Shown here piece after piece: positions 21,488-34,343 of a stretch of DNA of 64,000 nt. The stretch is from Hysterium pulicare CBS 123377. Its lineage: Eukaryota; Ascomycota; Dothideomycetes; Hysteriales; Hysteriaceae. The notes under the pieces are model-generated. The model had not been told where the DNA came from, did not search any database, and was given only the letters and a program-made list of their open reading frames with translations. The stretch is taken from positions 62,001 to 126,000 of the forward strand of contig AJFK01000403.1 of NCBI GenBank assembly GCA_000467715.1. Direction: 5' to 3'. The first letter of the stretch is position 1. Each line of letters begins with the position of its first letter. Made by a program: the position numbers and the translations under genes.

Positions 21488-21990
21488 GCGGGAAGAATTG
21501 AGCCAACATTGTGTTTGAGGGAAGAATGGCTGTGGAAGCGAAAAACATTGCTGTGAGTGTGAATGGGATTGTTGGCTTGAGCGAGAGAGCTTGATGCGTA
21601 ATGCGATTATTGAAAGAAAAGGAAGAGTGTGGCTGGCATGTGGAAACATTGTATTATGTTCTTTCGATGGACTGTGTGCCCTTGTTAGTGAGTTTGTTTA
21701 TACCAAATCTTGCAATTCTTCAATTTGCTTGCAGTTCGAATATCAGTGTGATCAATGATTGTTCTTTGGGTTCAAGCTGGTATTCAGCTCTTGGTAATAG
21801 GATTTGTGATTTTTTTTGAAATTTTAGGATACAGCATTGTTGAGTTTTTATTTGTCCCTAGACTTGAGTCGCTGGAAATACCATCGATGTCTTTGCTTAG
21901 GATGCGCCATTCGCCTTTTTAAGAGTGGTATTCAGTCCTAACCGGAGAGCAGTCAAGATGGTAGACTAGCATCAGCGAACGCGTCCCTTG
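21488..21990. other. Intergenic between convergent genes
   Basis: AT-rich 3' regions of the mitochondrial-protein gene (plus) and F-box paralog 3 (minus). Nothing else seen. Confidence 0.4.
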
Positions 21991-23472
21991 CTAATCATCT
22001 AAATCATCACCCGAATAACAGTCGTCATCTAAATCCTCCGAGTCAGATCCAGGGAATTCATCTTCACCCTCCAAGTGCACTGCTTGACTCGAATCCGCGA
22101 CCATCTCATGGAAGCCAACTTCTGCGCCATACTTCCTGTACAAATCCTCAGCTGCCTTCGACGCTCCAATTTTCAGCAGCAGGCTTGCCAACGCACCCAT
22201 GTCATATCCAAGTAAGGCCATGTGGATCTTTTCCGATTCCTTCGTTGTGGTATTGTGACCGTAGTCATAGACTTCATAGCGGGTAATGGGGTTCCAACGG
22301 TCCTTATCGAAAGGCCATGGAGGGATGGGGAAGCTCTTGAGATGTGGTAGACCCGTCTTGAGGGCTTCGTAGATCTGATGCCATCGCGTTTTGTACGTAA
22401 GAGGTCCGCATTCATTGTCTGACACGATAGGGTACATTGGGTAGCCTTCTTGATCGACCTTCAAAATTGTTTCTCTCGCAATTAGTATAGGACAGTACTT
22501 GAGCTTGAGCTTCTTCAGCGTCGCACCGTGACGCACAATCCAGTCGAGCTGCCAATCGTGAGAGAAGACGAAACTTCGAAGCTTCAGTTTGGCTAGTCGG
22601 GGGAAATGAAGCTGACGTAGATCCAATTTCTCAGCAAATCCGCACGATTGCCCGAAGAAGACGAGCTCGAGACTGGTTAGATGGGTGGCTTGTTCAAGCC
22701 ATGTCGACGGCAGCTTGTTGATGAACTTGTAGTGTTCGTTGAGATATGGAGTGCCCATATCTTCTTCTTCCTCAAGATCAGGGGGAAGTTCGGTGCAAAG
22801 GGATAGATGCTGAATGTGTCGCGTAACTGCGCTAAACTGTGGGGAAGGCATGTATAATGCACTAGTGCCCCCAGATAGTCCGTTTATAGATAGGCTGCTG
22901 AAAAGGGATAAGCCTCCATCTTGTAGACGAAGGCTCAGGCAAACGAATAGTGATTGGAGCATGTCGTGCTTGAGGTATCCAAGGTTGAGCTCCCAATCGA
23001 GGGCATCTAGATCTTTATGGTCCAGGTGAACACACTGCAAATTCGGGAAAGCTGTAGAATTTACGACCGCCTTGGCGAGCGCACTACGAGCCGCATTACG
23101 AATGATGCCATTGGCATTTGTGTCCCACCCCTATGATCGAGGAGTCAGGGCATCCGATGGAGGAGAGGAAGGACTAGAGAGGATATGACTTACATGATTG
23201 CGCACAGATAATAATGAAGGAAGATCAGGGTCCAACCGAATTTGCCTAACCTCCTTTGAGAGATGAGGATTCTGCAAGATGTGATGAAGCCTCTCTCTGA
23301 GTTTCCCCTCCGGATAGACTTTAGTAACTGAAAGGCATGCGAACAGAGCTGATGTTGCGGGACCACTGAAAGCCCTGCACACCAAGCGAAACTTTGCAAC
23401 CTCCTTTTTAGTGAGGTATTCCGCAATCTTTGAAAGCAGCTCATGCGGAAACTGGGCAATTGCGGTCGCCAT
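21991..23472 (-). CDS. F-box/LRR-like protein, paralog 3 (intact)
   Basis: Two exons, 23472-23194 (93 codons) and 23130-21991, with a 63-bp phase-0 intron (GTAAGT..ATAG), giving 472 residues. The ATG at 23472 is chosen because the open frame upstream has no other ATG. The F-box reads FPHELLSKIAEYLTKKEVAK, FRLVCRAFSGPATSALFA. The rest is an LRR-like segment with the signature shared by the copies at 0.6-2.1 and 2.6-4.1 kb: LRSFVFSHDWQLDWIVRHGA, LKKLKLKYCPILI. A short acidic tail (GSDSEDLDDDCYSGDDLDD) closes it. The family role is a substrate adaptor for an SCF ubiquitin ligase; the target is unknown. This is the only undamaged copy of the three, about 18 kb from the tandem pair and on the opposite strand. 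Confidence 0.85.
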
Positions 23473-23916
23473 CGTGACAGGAACTGACGATAGCACACAA
23501 TTGTGAGTGGGCGTGGAGGGTGTTGGAAAAGAAGAGGATTGCAGTTGAGAGGCAGAGGTCAAAGTCGAGCTTTTGAAAGTGGTCTGTTACCTTGGCGACG
23601 GTGACGTAAACGCTCTTTTGGAATCTTTAGCGAAAGTGAAGGGTTGTTGAAGGTGAAGAGATGAGGACAGAATACCTACCGATTAAGAAGGGGAAAATGT
23701 GGGTCAAGTGATGCAGTGCGATGACCGGATTCGGTTTCACCTTCACCGCAGGAGTAGTTTGAGCTCTGTATAGTGCCTTGAACTTACGTTTAGGGCGCTT
23801 AAAATCTGACTTGGAATGGTTGGAAGATAGATGAATAGGAACTTCGTAATTTGAGTACGACATATCAAGGTCACACAAAAACCATCTCAATGCATTCTTA
23901 CTGACGCGCATGAATG
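23473..23916. other. Intergenic upstream of F-box paralog 3
   Basis: Promoter of the F-box gene and 3' end of the FMN enzyme gene, both on the minus strand. No additional gene. Confidence 0.4.
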
Positions 23917-25407
23917 TTATAGCCTACATAGTATCCCATCGGCGTTTATCCTACCAAGTCTGTCTCTCGTGATGTCCTTAACCGTCTTGCAACCTGTCAG
24001 CTGCATGCATCTGCGGAACTCGGTATGAAGGATATCTAGCATGTGTTCGACTCCTTGCTGACCATCATACTATTCTCCAGTCAACAACTCCAGCTACAAA
24101 AGAGAATGAAAGGAACGAAGCACTTACAGCCAGCGCCCAAAATATCGGTCTTCCTATCCAGCAACACTCAGCACCCAGTGCAATTGCCTTGAAGATATCG
24201 GCACCGGACCGGATTCCACTGTCCATGTGTATAGGTATCCTGCCCTTGGCAGCATTGACACACTCCTCCAAGACATCGATAGTAGCAGGCACACCATCCA
24301 GCTGTCTACCACCATGATTACTAACCAAAACGCCATCACACCCATGCTTAATCGCCAGCTCGACATCTTCGGCCGTCAGAATCCCCTTAACCCAGATTTT
24401 CAGTTCAGGAGCCACGGATCGTATATGCGGTATATCCTTCTCCCAGGTATGTGCATTATCTACAAAAGTATGAACTGCTTCCCTGGTAGGTAATGCGGAG
24501 TTCGGGATCTTCAGCTCGGGCGGAGGACGAAACTCATTCCGGATCTCATTGTAGCGGTATCCGACGACCGCGCTATCTGCCGTGAGAAATATGGCCTTGC
24601 AGCCTGATTCTTGCGCTGCTTTGATCATACGGGTTTGTTGCGCACGGTCTTTCATCGTATATAGCTGCATGGCATGTGCGATTGGACCCTCCTTTAACCC
24701 TGTTTCGCAAATATCCGCGCTGGTGAAATTTGCGAATGTACTGATGGCTTGGTTTATCCCCTTTCTAGCGCAGGCACGAGATGTGGCTAGCTCCCCATCT
24801 GGATGTGCTAGACCTTGGAGGCCAGCAGGAGCTGTGCCGAGGGGGAAGGAGACTTTGCGGCCGAGACAGGTGGTGCTGGTGTCAACGTTCGAGACATCGA
24901 CGAGGACACGGGTGCGGAGACGGTATTTGGAGAATGAGGACGTATTCTCGCGGAGGGTTTGCTGGTCTGTGGAGCCGGAGTTGATGAATTCTGAGAGGGT
25001 TCGGGGTGAGTGAATGAATGGGTGGGTGGGTTTGTATATTGGGGATGATGATAGGAAAGTAGTATCAATATATTATCCAATCGAAATATATCATTCTAAA
25101 GAAATGGGAGTAGAAAAGATGGTGATTGCGATTGACATACTGTCCATTGACCATACAGCTACACGGCATGGACGAAACGTTAAGACACATAAAAGTACAT
25201 AGGACACTGCAACACTGACAGGAAGACACAGGGAAGAAATAGCATTTCCGAATAGGGATGTCTTGATCAGAGAAGAAAGAACCTTCATTCTTAATTACCT
25301 CTCACGATTCTGGGCAGCTTGGCGCTCCCAACTTCTTCAAGATCTGCGACACTGAGTATCTTGCGGTCCGATCTCGGAGCTGGGAGCGGAACGGGTAACC
25401 CAGACAT
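23917..25407 (-). CDS. FMN-dependent (S)-2-hydroxyacid oxidase/dehydrogenase
   Basis: Three exons: 25407-25299, 24990-24128 and 24069-23917, with introns of 308 and 58 bp in agreeing phases, giving 374 residues. It opens ILSVADLEEVGSAKLP, then EFINSGSTDQQTLREN and YRLRTRVLVDVSNVDTSTTC. The TIM-barrel catalytic residues are present: the Lys of WVKGI (about 238) and His262 and Arg265 in SNHGGRQLDG, which take the substrate alpha-hydrogen and bind its carboxylate. DSGIRSGADIFKAIALGA binds the FMN phosphate. The end, YDGQQGVEHMLDILHTEFR, is also typical. Substrates in the family are glycolate, lactate or longer 2-hydroxyacids. No flavocytochrome b2 heme domain precedes it. The first intron is long; I found no extra exon in it. 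Confidence 0.92.
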
Positions 25408-26847
25408 TTCTCGAAATACTTCTTGAATAAGATTATTAAAAAGGGGAAGGTACAAGTAAGATGTTCAGTATTGAATGGAAATCGACTATTGATATACCTT
25501 AATACAGAATAGGAAAGTAAAAAAGAAGTCATCACGATAGGGGAATCGCTAATGACAGGGCGTGCGGAGTTGCGTTGATAAGGTACGCGGTTCCTAATTG
25601 GCCAATTCCGTGCTTGCTCGGATTTTCCGTATACCATTTCTTCGCATCGAAACCTCATTGTCCTTCCAGTCTGAGTCGCAAGTTCAGTCTGACAGATCTT
25701 TTTCTAATCGAACCTGCTAGTCGACGTATAATGCCACGTAGCTGATGTTGCCGCTAGCCGAAACCGCCGGAGTGGAAGTCTATACTCACGACTTCGAACA
25801 TTGGCCGGGCGATGTTAAAAAAGGCAAGAAACATTAAGTAAAATCAGCAAATACGAAAGACACATAGAAGTCAAAGTATAGTTGGGATTAAAGGTGCAGG
25901 CATTGAGGAGCTTAGTCATAGAGTCCGGATCAGAGAAATGCCGCCTCCGGATAATTATGTCAATTTCATCCCATCCTTCCATCTCACCACGGATCTTTCT
26001 TTCCTAGCCATTGTCGCCTCTTCGTTTCGTTTCAGCTACAATCATCATGGATGCTGCAAGGAGCTTCCATTTCTCTCCTCGTATCCTGGGTTCTAACCTC
26101 CATTCCACTCCGCAGCGGATTGATGTTAGATCTTCCGGACTGCGTATCCTACACCTCGACATCGCTCAACCGACTACACATGCCGTCATTGTTGATGTTG
26201 TAAAAGAGCCCTGATGGCAGTCGAATGATCTGCCATTAATTTGTTGAAACTGATCCCGAATCCAGGACGGCTCCCCCTCATCCAACCCTTGTCGAGTTTT
26301 TTAAGCATAAATTAAACTTAAATCTCCCGAGATCGTCTACTTTCAGGACCGCGACCCTGTTCGTGAGACGAGATTCAAGCGTTCAATAGCAAACTCTATT
26401 CAGCGCCACTTACCACTTCTGCAGATTGTTTTTGCGTTTTTATATGCAACTCACTCCTTCATTCTATTCGTGTCCTAACTTGAAAAGAGCCCCTCTGTTT
26501 CATATTCGGTCCGTTGGAGGACTTCTGCCGGATTGCTAGGTCGCTCTTCATACCTCTACATTTATTTCCAAACCTTTCCCTGCAGAGGTACTGGATGAAT
26601 GGGATGATATCTTTACCCGTTTTAATTCGCCCAAAGACAGGATGCGCCTGCTTCATTTGGAAAATTGTAGAGCCGCACGAGATGAAGCAGGCAGTCGGGA
26701 GTTGGGGTTGGCGGCAACGCCATCACGCCAGAGGCATTCCTAACCTTCAAGCGCCGGACATCATATATAGGCTTTCGAGTGCGCTCACCCACAGCTCCCG
26801 CTTTATCGACTACACTCAGTTTCGCGGCTGTCGCCAATCCATCGACT
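25408..26847. other. 1.4-kb divergent intergenic region
   Basis: Lies between the minus-strand FMN enzyme and the plus-strand AA12 gene, so it holds both promoters. A 67-codon frame at 26011-26214 has an ATG but no motif or neighbouring exon I could support. Nothing else recognised. Confidence 0.4.
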
Positions 26848-28667
26848 ATGGCTCCCTTACCTAAGATAATTTTCGTGACGGTCACAACACTGCTAACGAC
26901 CGTCCGTTCCCAGACATGTACTCAACCTGCTCCACAGGTAGTACCGCAGATGGCACCGGGCTACACAGCGAAAGTTGTCGCAAATAATTTGACGGGTCCA
27001 AGAGATATCTTATTCGATTCCGCAGGCAATTTGCTCGTGGTCGAAGGAGCTGGCAAAGGAATCACGTATATCAAGCTTCAGGATAACGGCGGCGACAATA
27101 TTTGCGCAGCGTCAAAGAAGTTGTTGATTTCGGATCAGCTGGTAGATATTCTTCACTTTTTCATCATTCTCAGCATTTTCTTCTATCTATCGGCGCAATG
27201 GAAACTGCTCCATTACCACACGCTCCGCAGCTAAAGTCTTGTACTGCATCTTCTTTTGTGTAAAGAGAACCATTTCTGCATTCAGGCTTGCTGCAATTAT
27301 CTTCTCGATCAAGCCTCCAAGGCGTTTTGAAGAGGTGCTACCTTTCATAGCTCGATTCTGACTCTTTCACAGCTAAATCACGGCATCGCCCTATCTGCAG
27401 ATGGCAAAACACTTTTCGCATCCACCTTACCCAATGTCTATGCATGGCCTTACGATGCTTCAGCCGGAACCGTTGGTACAAGAGTAACGCTTATCAACAA
27501 TATGAGGAACGGCGGTTTTCATCTCAGTCGCACTTTAGTTGTGTCAAAGCTCAATCCGGACTTGCTTCTTGTGCAACGAGGCTCGGACGGGAATATTGAT
27601 CCAGGAACAACAGATATCAAAAATGGCCGCAGTATGTTCAAAGTCTTCAAAATTAGCGAGATCATGAAGAATACTACCGATTACAACACTGGTGGAAGCG
27701 TGCTGGGATGGGGACTCAGGAATAGCGTTGGTGTAACTGAGAACCCGGTCACCGGTGAAATTGTAAGTCATGTGTAATCCAACACAAGCTCCCAGAGGAA
27801 TCTCCCGCTAAGTCTTGCTTGTACAACAGTGGTCCGTCGAAAATGGCTGCGATGATATGTACGTAACGTCGGGGTACAAAGTCTATGTCCCCGTCTTTGT
27901 GCTTTTCCCTTACACATTCATCACCCACATCGCACTCGAATGGTATCTGAAGCTCAGAGCACTATAAGCAGAACTATTAAGCGAGTTCTGGCAGTCTTGA
28001 ACACCTTATTGAAGTTTATGCTAATTATATCCCAACTTTCAGGAAGCGTAACGACAAAGACGTCCACGCCGACAACCCAGGCGAAGAGCTCAACTTTCAC
28101 GGTAAAATGAACGACACAACCTCTAAAGAATACGGCGCAAACTACGGCTATCCAAACTGCTTCCCAGCTTGGGATCCATCTATTTTGCCCAATAACATTA
28201 ACAACAACATCACAGTCGGTACACAGTTCCAAATCGATCCCGTAACTTCAAACTATACAGATGCGGTTTGCGCGACGAAATACGCGCCGAGGCTTACATT
28301 CCCCGCTCATACTGCACCGCTTGATATCAAATTCAAGAAAGATGGTAGCGCTGCGTATATATCTTTCCACGGAAGCTGGTACGTAACTTCCACAAAAAGT
28401 CCCCCATTCAACTAGATAACTAATCGTTCTAGGGACCGTCCAATTCCAGATGGCTATCGTCTCAGCAGGATCGAATTCGGACCTGACGGGCAGCCTAAGG
28501 AGCCATCTACTAGCAAAACAGCAGCTATCAATATCATGACAAATTCTAATAATAATAACTGCCCGGGAAGTTGCTTCCGTCCTCTGGGTTTGGCTTGGGA
28601 TGCGAAGGACCGGTTGTTTATGTCTAGTGATCAGACTGGAGAGGTGTTTGTTATTGGAGGCGCGTAG
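26848..28667 (+). CDS. Secreted AA12-type quinoprotein dehydrogenase (sorbosone/pyranose dehydrogenase-like)
   Basis: Five exons: 26848-27141, 27373-27762, 27830-27858, 28043-28378 and 28433-28667, giving 427 residues with all junctions in phase; exon 3 is only 29 bp. The ATG at 26848 gives a clean signal peptide (PLPKIIFVTVTTLLTTVRSQ). The beta-propeller motifs of the glucose/sorbosone dehydrogenase family are clear: LTGPRDILFDSAGNLLVVEG, NHGIALSADGKTLFAST, GWGLRNSVGVTENP, WSVENGCDDM, NPGEELNFHG, NYGYPNCFPAW, FPAHTAPLDIKF and SWDRPIPDGYRL. It ends PLGLAWDAKDRLFMSSDQTG. Characterised AA12 enzymes use PQQ, oxidise sugars outside the cell and can pass electrons to cytochromes or LPMOs. No CBM1 or cytochrome domain is fused here. 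Substrate not determinable by eye. Confidence 0.9.
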
Positions 28668-29015
28668 AAAGGATGAGGGTGGGTTTAGGAAATACGAATG
28701 CTTCTGCTTGAGCCGTAGTGGGTGGATTGATGAATTCATCCTGGTTAGGCTCGATTCAATTCTACATGCTTAGGTATAATTGTATCGCGTAGTTGTGATC
28801 TAAACTTTCCGAACCAAGGTTGAGTCTGCACGTGACCCACTCACTTACCTAAGCTACCTAAATTCGTCGACTCATCAGGTAGACACCACTCAACTTCAAC
28901 ATCAACCTTCCACTATCCTGTCTCCACCTTAACACCACCTCATGGTATTCAACAGAAACACCTTTCTCACTCCTTGTCCTGATCTAGATCTGATGGTCGC
29001 TAAGGATATCCAAGA
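28668..29015. other. Promoter region of the next gene
   Basis: A 348-bp stretch with CA-rich sequence (CACCACTCAACTTCAACATC) close to the next ATG. No further gene. Confidence 0.4.
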
Positions 29016-30239
29016 ATGACATCGCCGTCGTCCTTCCTCTATCTTCCCCGCGAACTCCGCGACATAATCTACACCTACCTCCTCACATTTCCGAAAATTT
29101 GCCTACGAAGCGGCGTCGTCTCCGTCAGATCTGCCAAAGATGACTATATTCGCGGATGTTACCCTCTCCGCAATGAGCATCGATCCCGGAGTACCTGGAC
29201 CCAGCCTAGCTCCGACTTCATCTGTATCGAGAAACGGTTCGAGTCTGAGTTTGATCTTGTCCATTCGACCTATCAATGCGCAGAAAATGACTACGAAACT
29301 GGGAAATGCTTGAGGGTCTTTCTGGTGAATCAACAAATCTATCATGAAGCTCGAGAGATATTTTACAGCCAGAATGTTTTTTCCTTCAGCGCCGATTATC
29401 GGATTCCGACTGCGTTGCACTTTCTGGAAGACCGGCCATCGGATTCTCTCGTTTGCATCCGCACACTCGAACTTCACCTTCAAGAAAACAGCACGCCGCA
29501 TGATGACTATCACCTTATGCAAGAGGAGGAACTATCGATACTATCTTACTCCGGCGAATTCTCGGGGTTATGCGATCTTATGGCTACGCGAATGAAGCTA
29601 CACCACCTCCGGCTGTTCATTTCGACTTGTTTCGACATCAATGGCTTTTCGAATCCTTCATCTCGGAGTGCCCCATATCAGAGTGCATTTCTCGAGTCAT
29701 GGTTGCAAATGATCGTTAACGCGGGCGGATTCAATGCTATCGAACCACCACGCTGGATGATGCCGTTGCTGGAGGTCAGAATCTTGAAGCGTATGACTAT
29801 TTGTTGGACGTCATTGTCTTCACCCGTGATCTGCAGGGCACATAGTGCTATCAAATCGATGCGGGCGGAGATGATGGGGAACCGAGATGAAGAAATAAGG
29901 GAGAGAGTGGAGGAGGAGAAGAATCCCGTCTTCCTGTACAAAAGGCTTCTGAACTCTCGGCACTTCGATGATAAGATCGTCAGCCAGTGGGACTATAACA
30001 AGCTTCTCATCGAGGGGTTGGATAGATACTGCATCAATAATTTCGATATTCAGGAGAAGCTCTGGACCACCGCAGTTGATACAACAGAAAATGGACGTGG
30101 GAGCAAATTGATGCAGTGTTTGGAGAACGATAGTATAGACACGAGCTTCGATGAGGCGATTGCAGCCGACCTCGAAGATTGTGACTTAGGATTTGCGTGC
30201 ATTTGCACCTGGAGCAGCGAGGGCGAGTACAGCATATGA
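29016..30239 (+). CDS. DUF7730/F-box-like fungal protein
   Basis: Single exon, 407 residues. It opens with FLYLPRELRDIIYTYLLTFP, the short F-box-like helix pair that starts many fungal proteins of the DUF7730 type, and continues with VFLVNQQIYHEAREIFYSQN and VFSFSADYRIPTALHFLEDR. The remainder is helical without a recognised catalytic motif. These proteins are greatly expanded in Pezizomycotina. They are thought, from the F-box-like start, to be possible ubiquitin-ligase adaptors, but direct evidence is scarce. No intron is needed. It is the first of two such genes here; the other is on the minus strand at 36744-37838. Confidence 0.85.
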   Translation: MTSPSSFLYLPRELRDIIYTYLLTFPKICLRSGVVSVRSAKDDYIRGCYPLRNEHRSRSTWTQPSSDFICIEKRFESEFDLVHSTYQCAENDYETGKCLRVFLVNQQIYHEAREIFYSQNVFSFSADYRIPTALHFLEDRPSDSLVCIRTLELHLQENSTPHDDYHLMQEEELSILSYSGEFSGLCDLMATRMKLHHLRLFISTCFDINGFSNPSSRSAPYQSAFLESWLQMIVNAGGFNAIEPPRWMMPLLEVRILKRMTICWTSLSSPVICRAHSAIKSMRAEMMGNRDEEIRERVEEEKNPVFLYKRLLNSRHFDDKIVSQWDYNKLLIEGLDRYCINNFDIQEKLWTTAVDTTENGRGSKLMQCLENDSIDTSFDEAIAADLEDCDLGFACICTWSSEGEYSI

Positions 30240-30799
30240 TCCCACGACGCCATGAGACGCAGGCCGGTGAAATATTGCGATTCTTCTACCACCAAAGCAA
30301 TATTTCCCGGCCTTGTAATCGTCGCTCATCACTTCATTTCCTACCTACCGAGCTGCTTCCGAAAGAAAGAACCGGACGAATCACCTTTATAGCCCGTACC
30401 TACTTCATTTGCCCGTTAAAGCTTCAACTTCCAACCAAGATCAAATACACTTTGTCGAAGTGTTAGAATACAAGTATCTTCGTTCGAACGAGGCAAGCGA
30501 CGTACTGAAGGATCATCTAGGTCCTTCCGAGGAACCACATCTTACATGGTACTAGGTGGCAAGCAATAAACTAATAGTCCTTGATTCAATTTCTCTCGTC
30601 CGTATCTCTCTAAACGCCTCTGTGATGCACCTACCCAAGACACCAAAACCAGAATAGCAGTAGGAACATCAAATCTGTGCAACCCAATGCGTATGCAAAA
30701 TTCCAGGACAAGCGAGATCAAGACACCCATTATACAACAACACCCAATCCACTAACAATAACATCTTTTCGTCATCCGCTAACCCCTCTAATCCCCAAC
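30240..30799. other. Intergenic between convergent genes
   Basis: Shared 3' region. An ACACCCATTATACAACAACACC-like AC-rich tract near 30.73 kb is the only texture noted. No gene. Confidence 0.4.
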
Positions 30800-33700
30800 T
30801 TATCTCATACTAGTAACTCCAGCACCACCACTCCTCCTCCCCCTCCCCCTCATACTCTCCAATTTCTTAATCAGCGCATCATGTACTTTCCGACTAGCCG
30901 CCCACTCTCTCTGCATTTTCTGCATTCGAATCCCCGCTCGAATCATCAGTGCGACGGATTTAAAGCTGGGTTTTTGGTTGTGATAGGAGAGGTCGGGCGT
31001 TATGCCCATTTCTTCGATGAGGCGGAGATCTTCTTTGTTGCTGTTGGAGGTGTTAATTATGGTGTTTAACTGAGAAAAGGGGTGAAAGGAATGCCTTACC
31101 ATTGTCCATAGACTTCAATCTGCATGAGGAAAAAGCGTTTCTGGAACCTCAAGCTCTCTCTAAATCCTTCTTCTCTTAGACAGCGCGAACGGAGATACCC
31201 GATCTGTTTCGCTAGGCCTTTGATCTCGCCTGCGTGACGCTTCTCTTTATCCATGATGTCGCGTTTTAGATCCATCATCTCCACCGTATCGTTGTTCTGC
31301 GCATTCTGGAGTTGTTTATGCGCTTTCTCGAGAGAAAGTGCGAGATCGCGGAGTTTACGCTCCTTCTCGCGGATGAGGTTCTTGGATTCGGTGGACAGGT
31401 GTGAAAGGCGGGCGTCCCGGTCCGAGACCTGGAGTTGGAGGTCTTCGACGTCGAGGGTCGCGGAGCGGAGGCGATCACGGAGGTCACGTAGTTCGGTTGC
31501 TTGCCTCTTTGCTTCTTCCTTCTCTTTGCCGCTGATGTCTTGCTTGAACTTAGAAGCGTAGGCAGAGATTTCGCCGTCCTTCTCCGAGATTTGGAATTGG
31601 AGTTTTTCGACTTCTGTCTCTGCAGTCCGCAGCTTACTCTCTCGGTCCCGGACTTCCTGACGCAGACGCTTCTCGGTGTCAGTGATCTTCTTTTCCTGGT
31701 CTTGAACGCGTAGTTGAAGTTCTTCGGCTTCGAGTTTCGAGGCTTTGAGGAGGTCGTGGAGGTCTTTTCGCTCCTGGGCCATAGTGGCATCAGCATTAGC
31801 GGACTGCCGGGCAGCTTGGAGGTCCTTGGTAACTTTCTCTAAACGAGTGTGGAGGTCATCACGGTCCTGGTCGGCTACGTTGATGTCCTTCTCGAGGCTT
31901 TCGATCTGGGATTGTAGGCGCGTCTTCTCGCGTTCCACGGTGCGAAGGTCTTTTTCTAGAGGTTCGAACTTAGCTTGAAGGTCGTAGGAGGCTTGAATCT
32001 CCTTTTCTAGAACAGCGATTTTGGAGTGCAAATTCTGTTTCTCCTCATCTGCTTCCTCGAGAGTATCTTCCATGACCTGTATTTCATCCTCAAGGTCTTG
32101 CTTCGTGGTAGCGAGCTCTTCTTTCAAATCCTCCAGTGCGGAAAGTCGCTCTTCGGCAGTACGCTGCAGGGTCTCAAGCTGGCTCTTTTGGACGTTGACA
32201 GTTTCGCGCAGAGACTCGAGATTCTGGTCGCGCTCGCGAACAATATTTTGAACCGCCTCGAGTTGAGTATCGGGTTCATCGGCATGTGACTGAAGAGCCT
32301 CAAGTTCAGCATCCCGTTCCTCGATCGTTTTTCGCGCAGATTCTAACTCCCGGGTGCGATCATTGAGGGTGGAGCGGAGGACTTTGAGCTCTTCTAGAGC
32401 TGTCTCTTGAGCAGAGATAGTCTTCTGCATGGTTAAGAGCTCACGCTCGCGTTCACTCAAGGTCTTGCGAAGAGCAAGAAGTTCGCGATCCGCATCATCT
32501 CTCTCACGAGTGACCTTCTGGAGGGCTTCAATCTGGTTGTCCTTGGTAGACATTGTCGAACGCAGTTGCTGAACTTCCCTGAGGGCATTATCCCGCTCTT
32601 GCTTTGTCTTCGCAAAGCCATCTAGATCGCGCTGCTTGTTGTTCACACTTTTACGTAGTTGCTGAAGCTCGTCTTCCCGAGTACTTTCATCAGCGCGGAA
32701 GCGCTTGATGTCTTCATTAGCTTGGTGAAGCTGCCGACGGCAGTCCTCCAACTCGTCCTCCTTGGCTTCAGAAGCATCAAGACGCGATCGAAGGTTTTCT
32801 AATTCGGCATCTTTCTCACGCGTGACTTGAAGAACCTGTTGTCGAGCGTCCTGTGCAGACTGCTGTGCGAGTTGAAGTTGGTTATCGCCTTGTGATTCCG
32901 CGAGCCGTAACCGATCAGTCAGTGCATCCAGCTCGCCTTGCTTCTCTCGCTCCACAGATTGAACTTGTCGCTGAAGGACCTTGATTTCCAGGTCCTTTTC
33001 GCGTTCAAAGCTTCGTAGTCGTTCTTCCAGGGCAGCGACTTCTTGTCTCTTTGATTCCTCAGCTTCGTCCAATTGCTTTTCTAGGTCACGAAGCTCCTCC
33101 TCCTTATTCTCGTCCGACGAGTCCAACTTGTCTTGAAGGGCATTGATCTCATTGTCCTTTTCCCGCGTTAAAGACTTCAGCTCTTCCTCAAGCTCTTCAA
33201 TACGGTTTGCTTTTTCCTCGAGTTGCCGCTCGTCTTCTTCCCTTCCCGCGTCCTCATTGCTTTCCGCAACTTTTAGCTTCTCCTGGAGGGAATCCACTTC
33301 ATCTTCCCTATCACCTAGAAGGCGTTCTTTTTCTTTGAGTTCGGCTTCCATATCGTCAAGCTCCCCGCGCAGCTTCTCAAGCTCATCATCATCGGCATTT
33401 ATCGCGTCCATTTTGTCCTGCAGATCCTCAATCTCGGCTGCCCGCTCGTCCGCGACCCGCCGTAACTCATCCATCTCTTCGCGCATGGCTTCATCGATAT
33501 GCCGTCGTTTGACCTTCTCCGCGTATTCCTGCAACTCCTGCCTGTATTTTTCCAGTTCCCTCTCCGCGCGATTCAAGTCCTTTTGGTATTTCTTAATATC
33601 GCGCGACAGCTGAACCTTGTCGATTTTGAGATCCGTGTTCTCCCTGAGCGCTTGTTGGTTGAACTCGGTACCCGACTTCTGGAGGCTCTCTTCGAGGAAG

Positions 33701-34343
33701 TGGATTTTGAGCTTTAGGCCGAAGTTTTCCTTATCGATTTGTTCTAGTTTCTGTTGATGGAATGATTAGCGTGGGAGAGCAAAGTAATTCGCGTGTGGCT
33801 TACGGCTTCTTGTTCTCTGAGTGTCAACATATTCCCTCCGTCTAACGCGCCTTCTCCAACCCGTCGCGGCAATGCCATAGGTGTGGACATAGCACTGGAA
33901 CTCGCAACAGGTGGCACAGGTGTTCCATACGAGCGCGATTCGCTCATAGAACTCGAGTTCATTGCATCATATACACTGGCTTCCGGTAATGCAGGGCTGT
34001 TGTCGAATTTGAACCCTGGCTTCAACAATGCCGGGGTCGCCAGCTTGCCGTTCGCGTTGAAATCGAGCAGTCCATTTGCCTGAGCTGCGCGGTTCTTGGC
34101 TGCGCTCTTAAGTAGAGGTGTAAATTCATTTTTCGCCGGACCTTGCCGCAAAGTCGCGAGAGGGTTCCTTGCTGAAGGTGTTCGTAGAGGCTGCGGTCTG
34201 CCATTCCGAATTTGAGAAAATAAGTTATCGCGTTCCTTAGGTGCTACGAATGAAGGCTCCATTTCCATGCTGAAATCGACAGCTGTCATTCGTGTTTGGT
34301 CTCCGAGCTCGGTGCGCGGAGTATCCAGGTAGGGTACAGCCAT
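30800..34343 (-). CDS. ApsB/Mto1-like microtubule-organising coiled-coil protein (Cnn_1N domain)
   Basis: Three exons (34343-33804, 33750-31100, 31040-30800), with introns of 53 and 59 bp in phase, encode 1,143 residues. After a disordered N-terminal 170 residues comes the Cnn_1N (centrosomin motif 1) region: MLTLREQEAKLEQIDKENFG, LKLKIHFLEESLQ, ENTDLKIDKVQLSRDIKKYQ. This motif binds gamma-tubulin complexes. About 800 residues of heptad-rich coiled coil follow, nearly free of Pro and Gly. The C terminus has the Mto2-binding/MT-associated region: IGYLRSRCLREEGFRESLRF, KRFFLMQIEVYGQC, LRLIEEMGI. In Aspergillus nidulans ApsB, and in fission yeast Mto1, this protein organises cytoplasmic microtubules at septa and spindle pole bodies and affects nuclear positioning. 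Divergent from the Ecd/SGT1 gene with a 379-bp shared promoter. Confidence 0.9.

Noticed and set aside
23473-23562. N-terminal extension of F-box paralog 3
   Set aside because: The open frame reaches 23562 but begins with TTG; the first ATG is at 23472.
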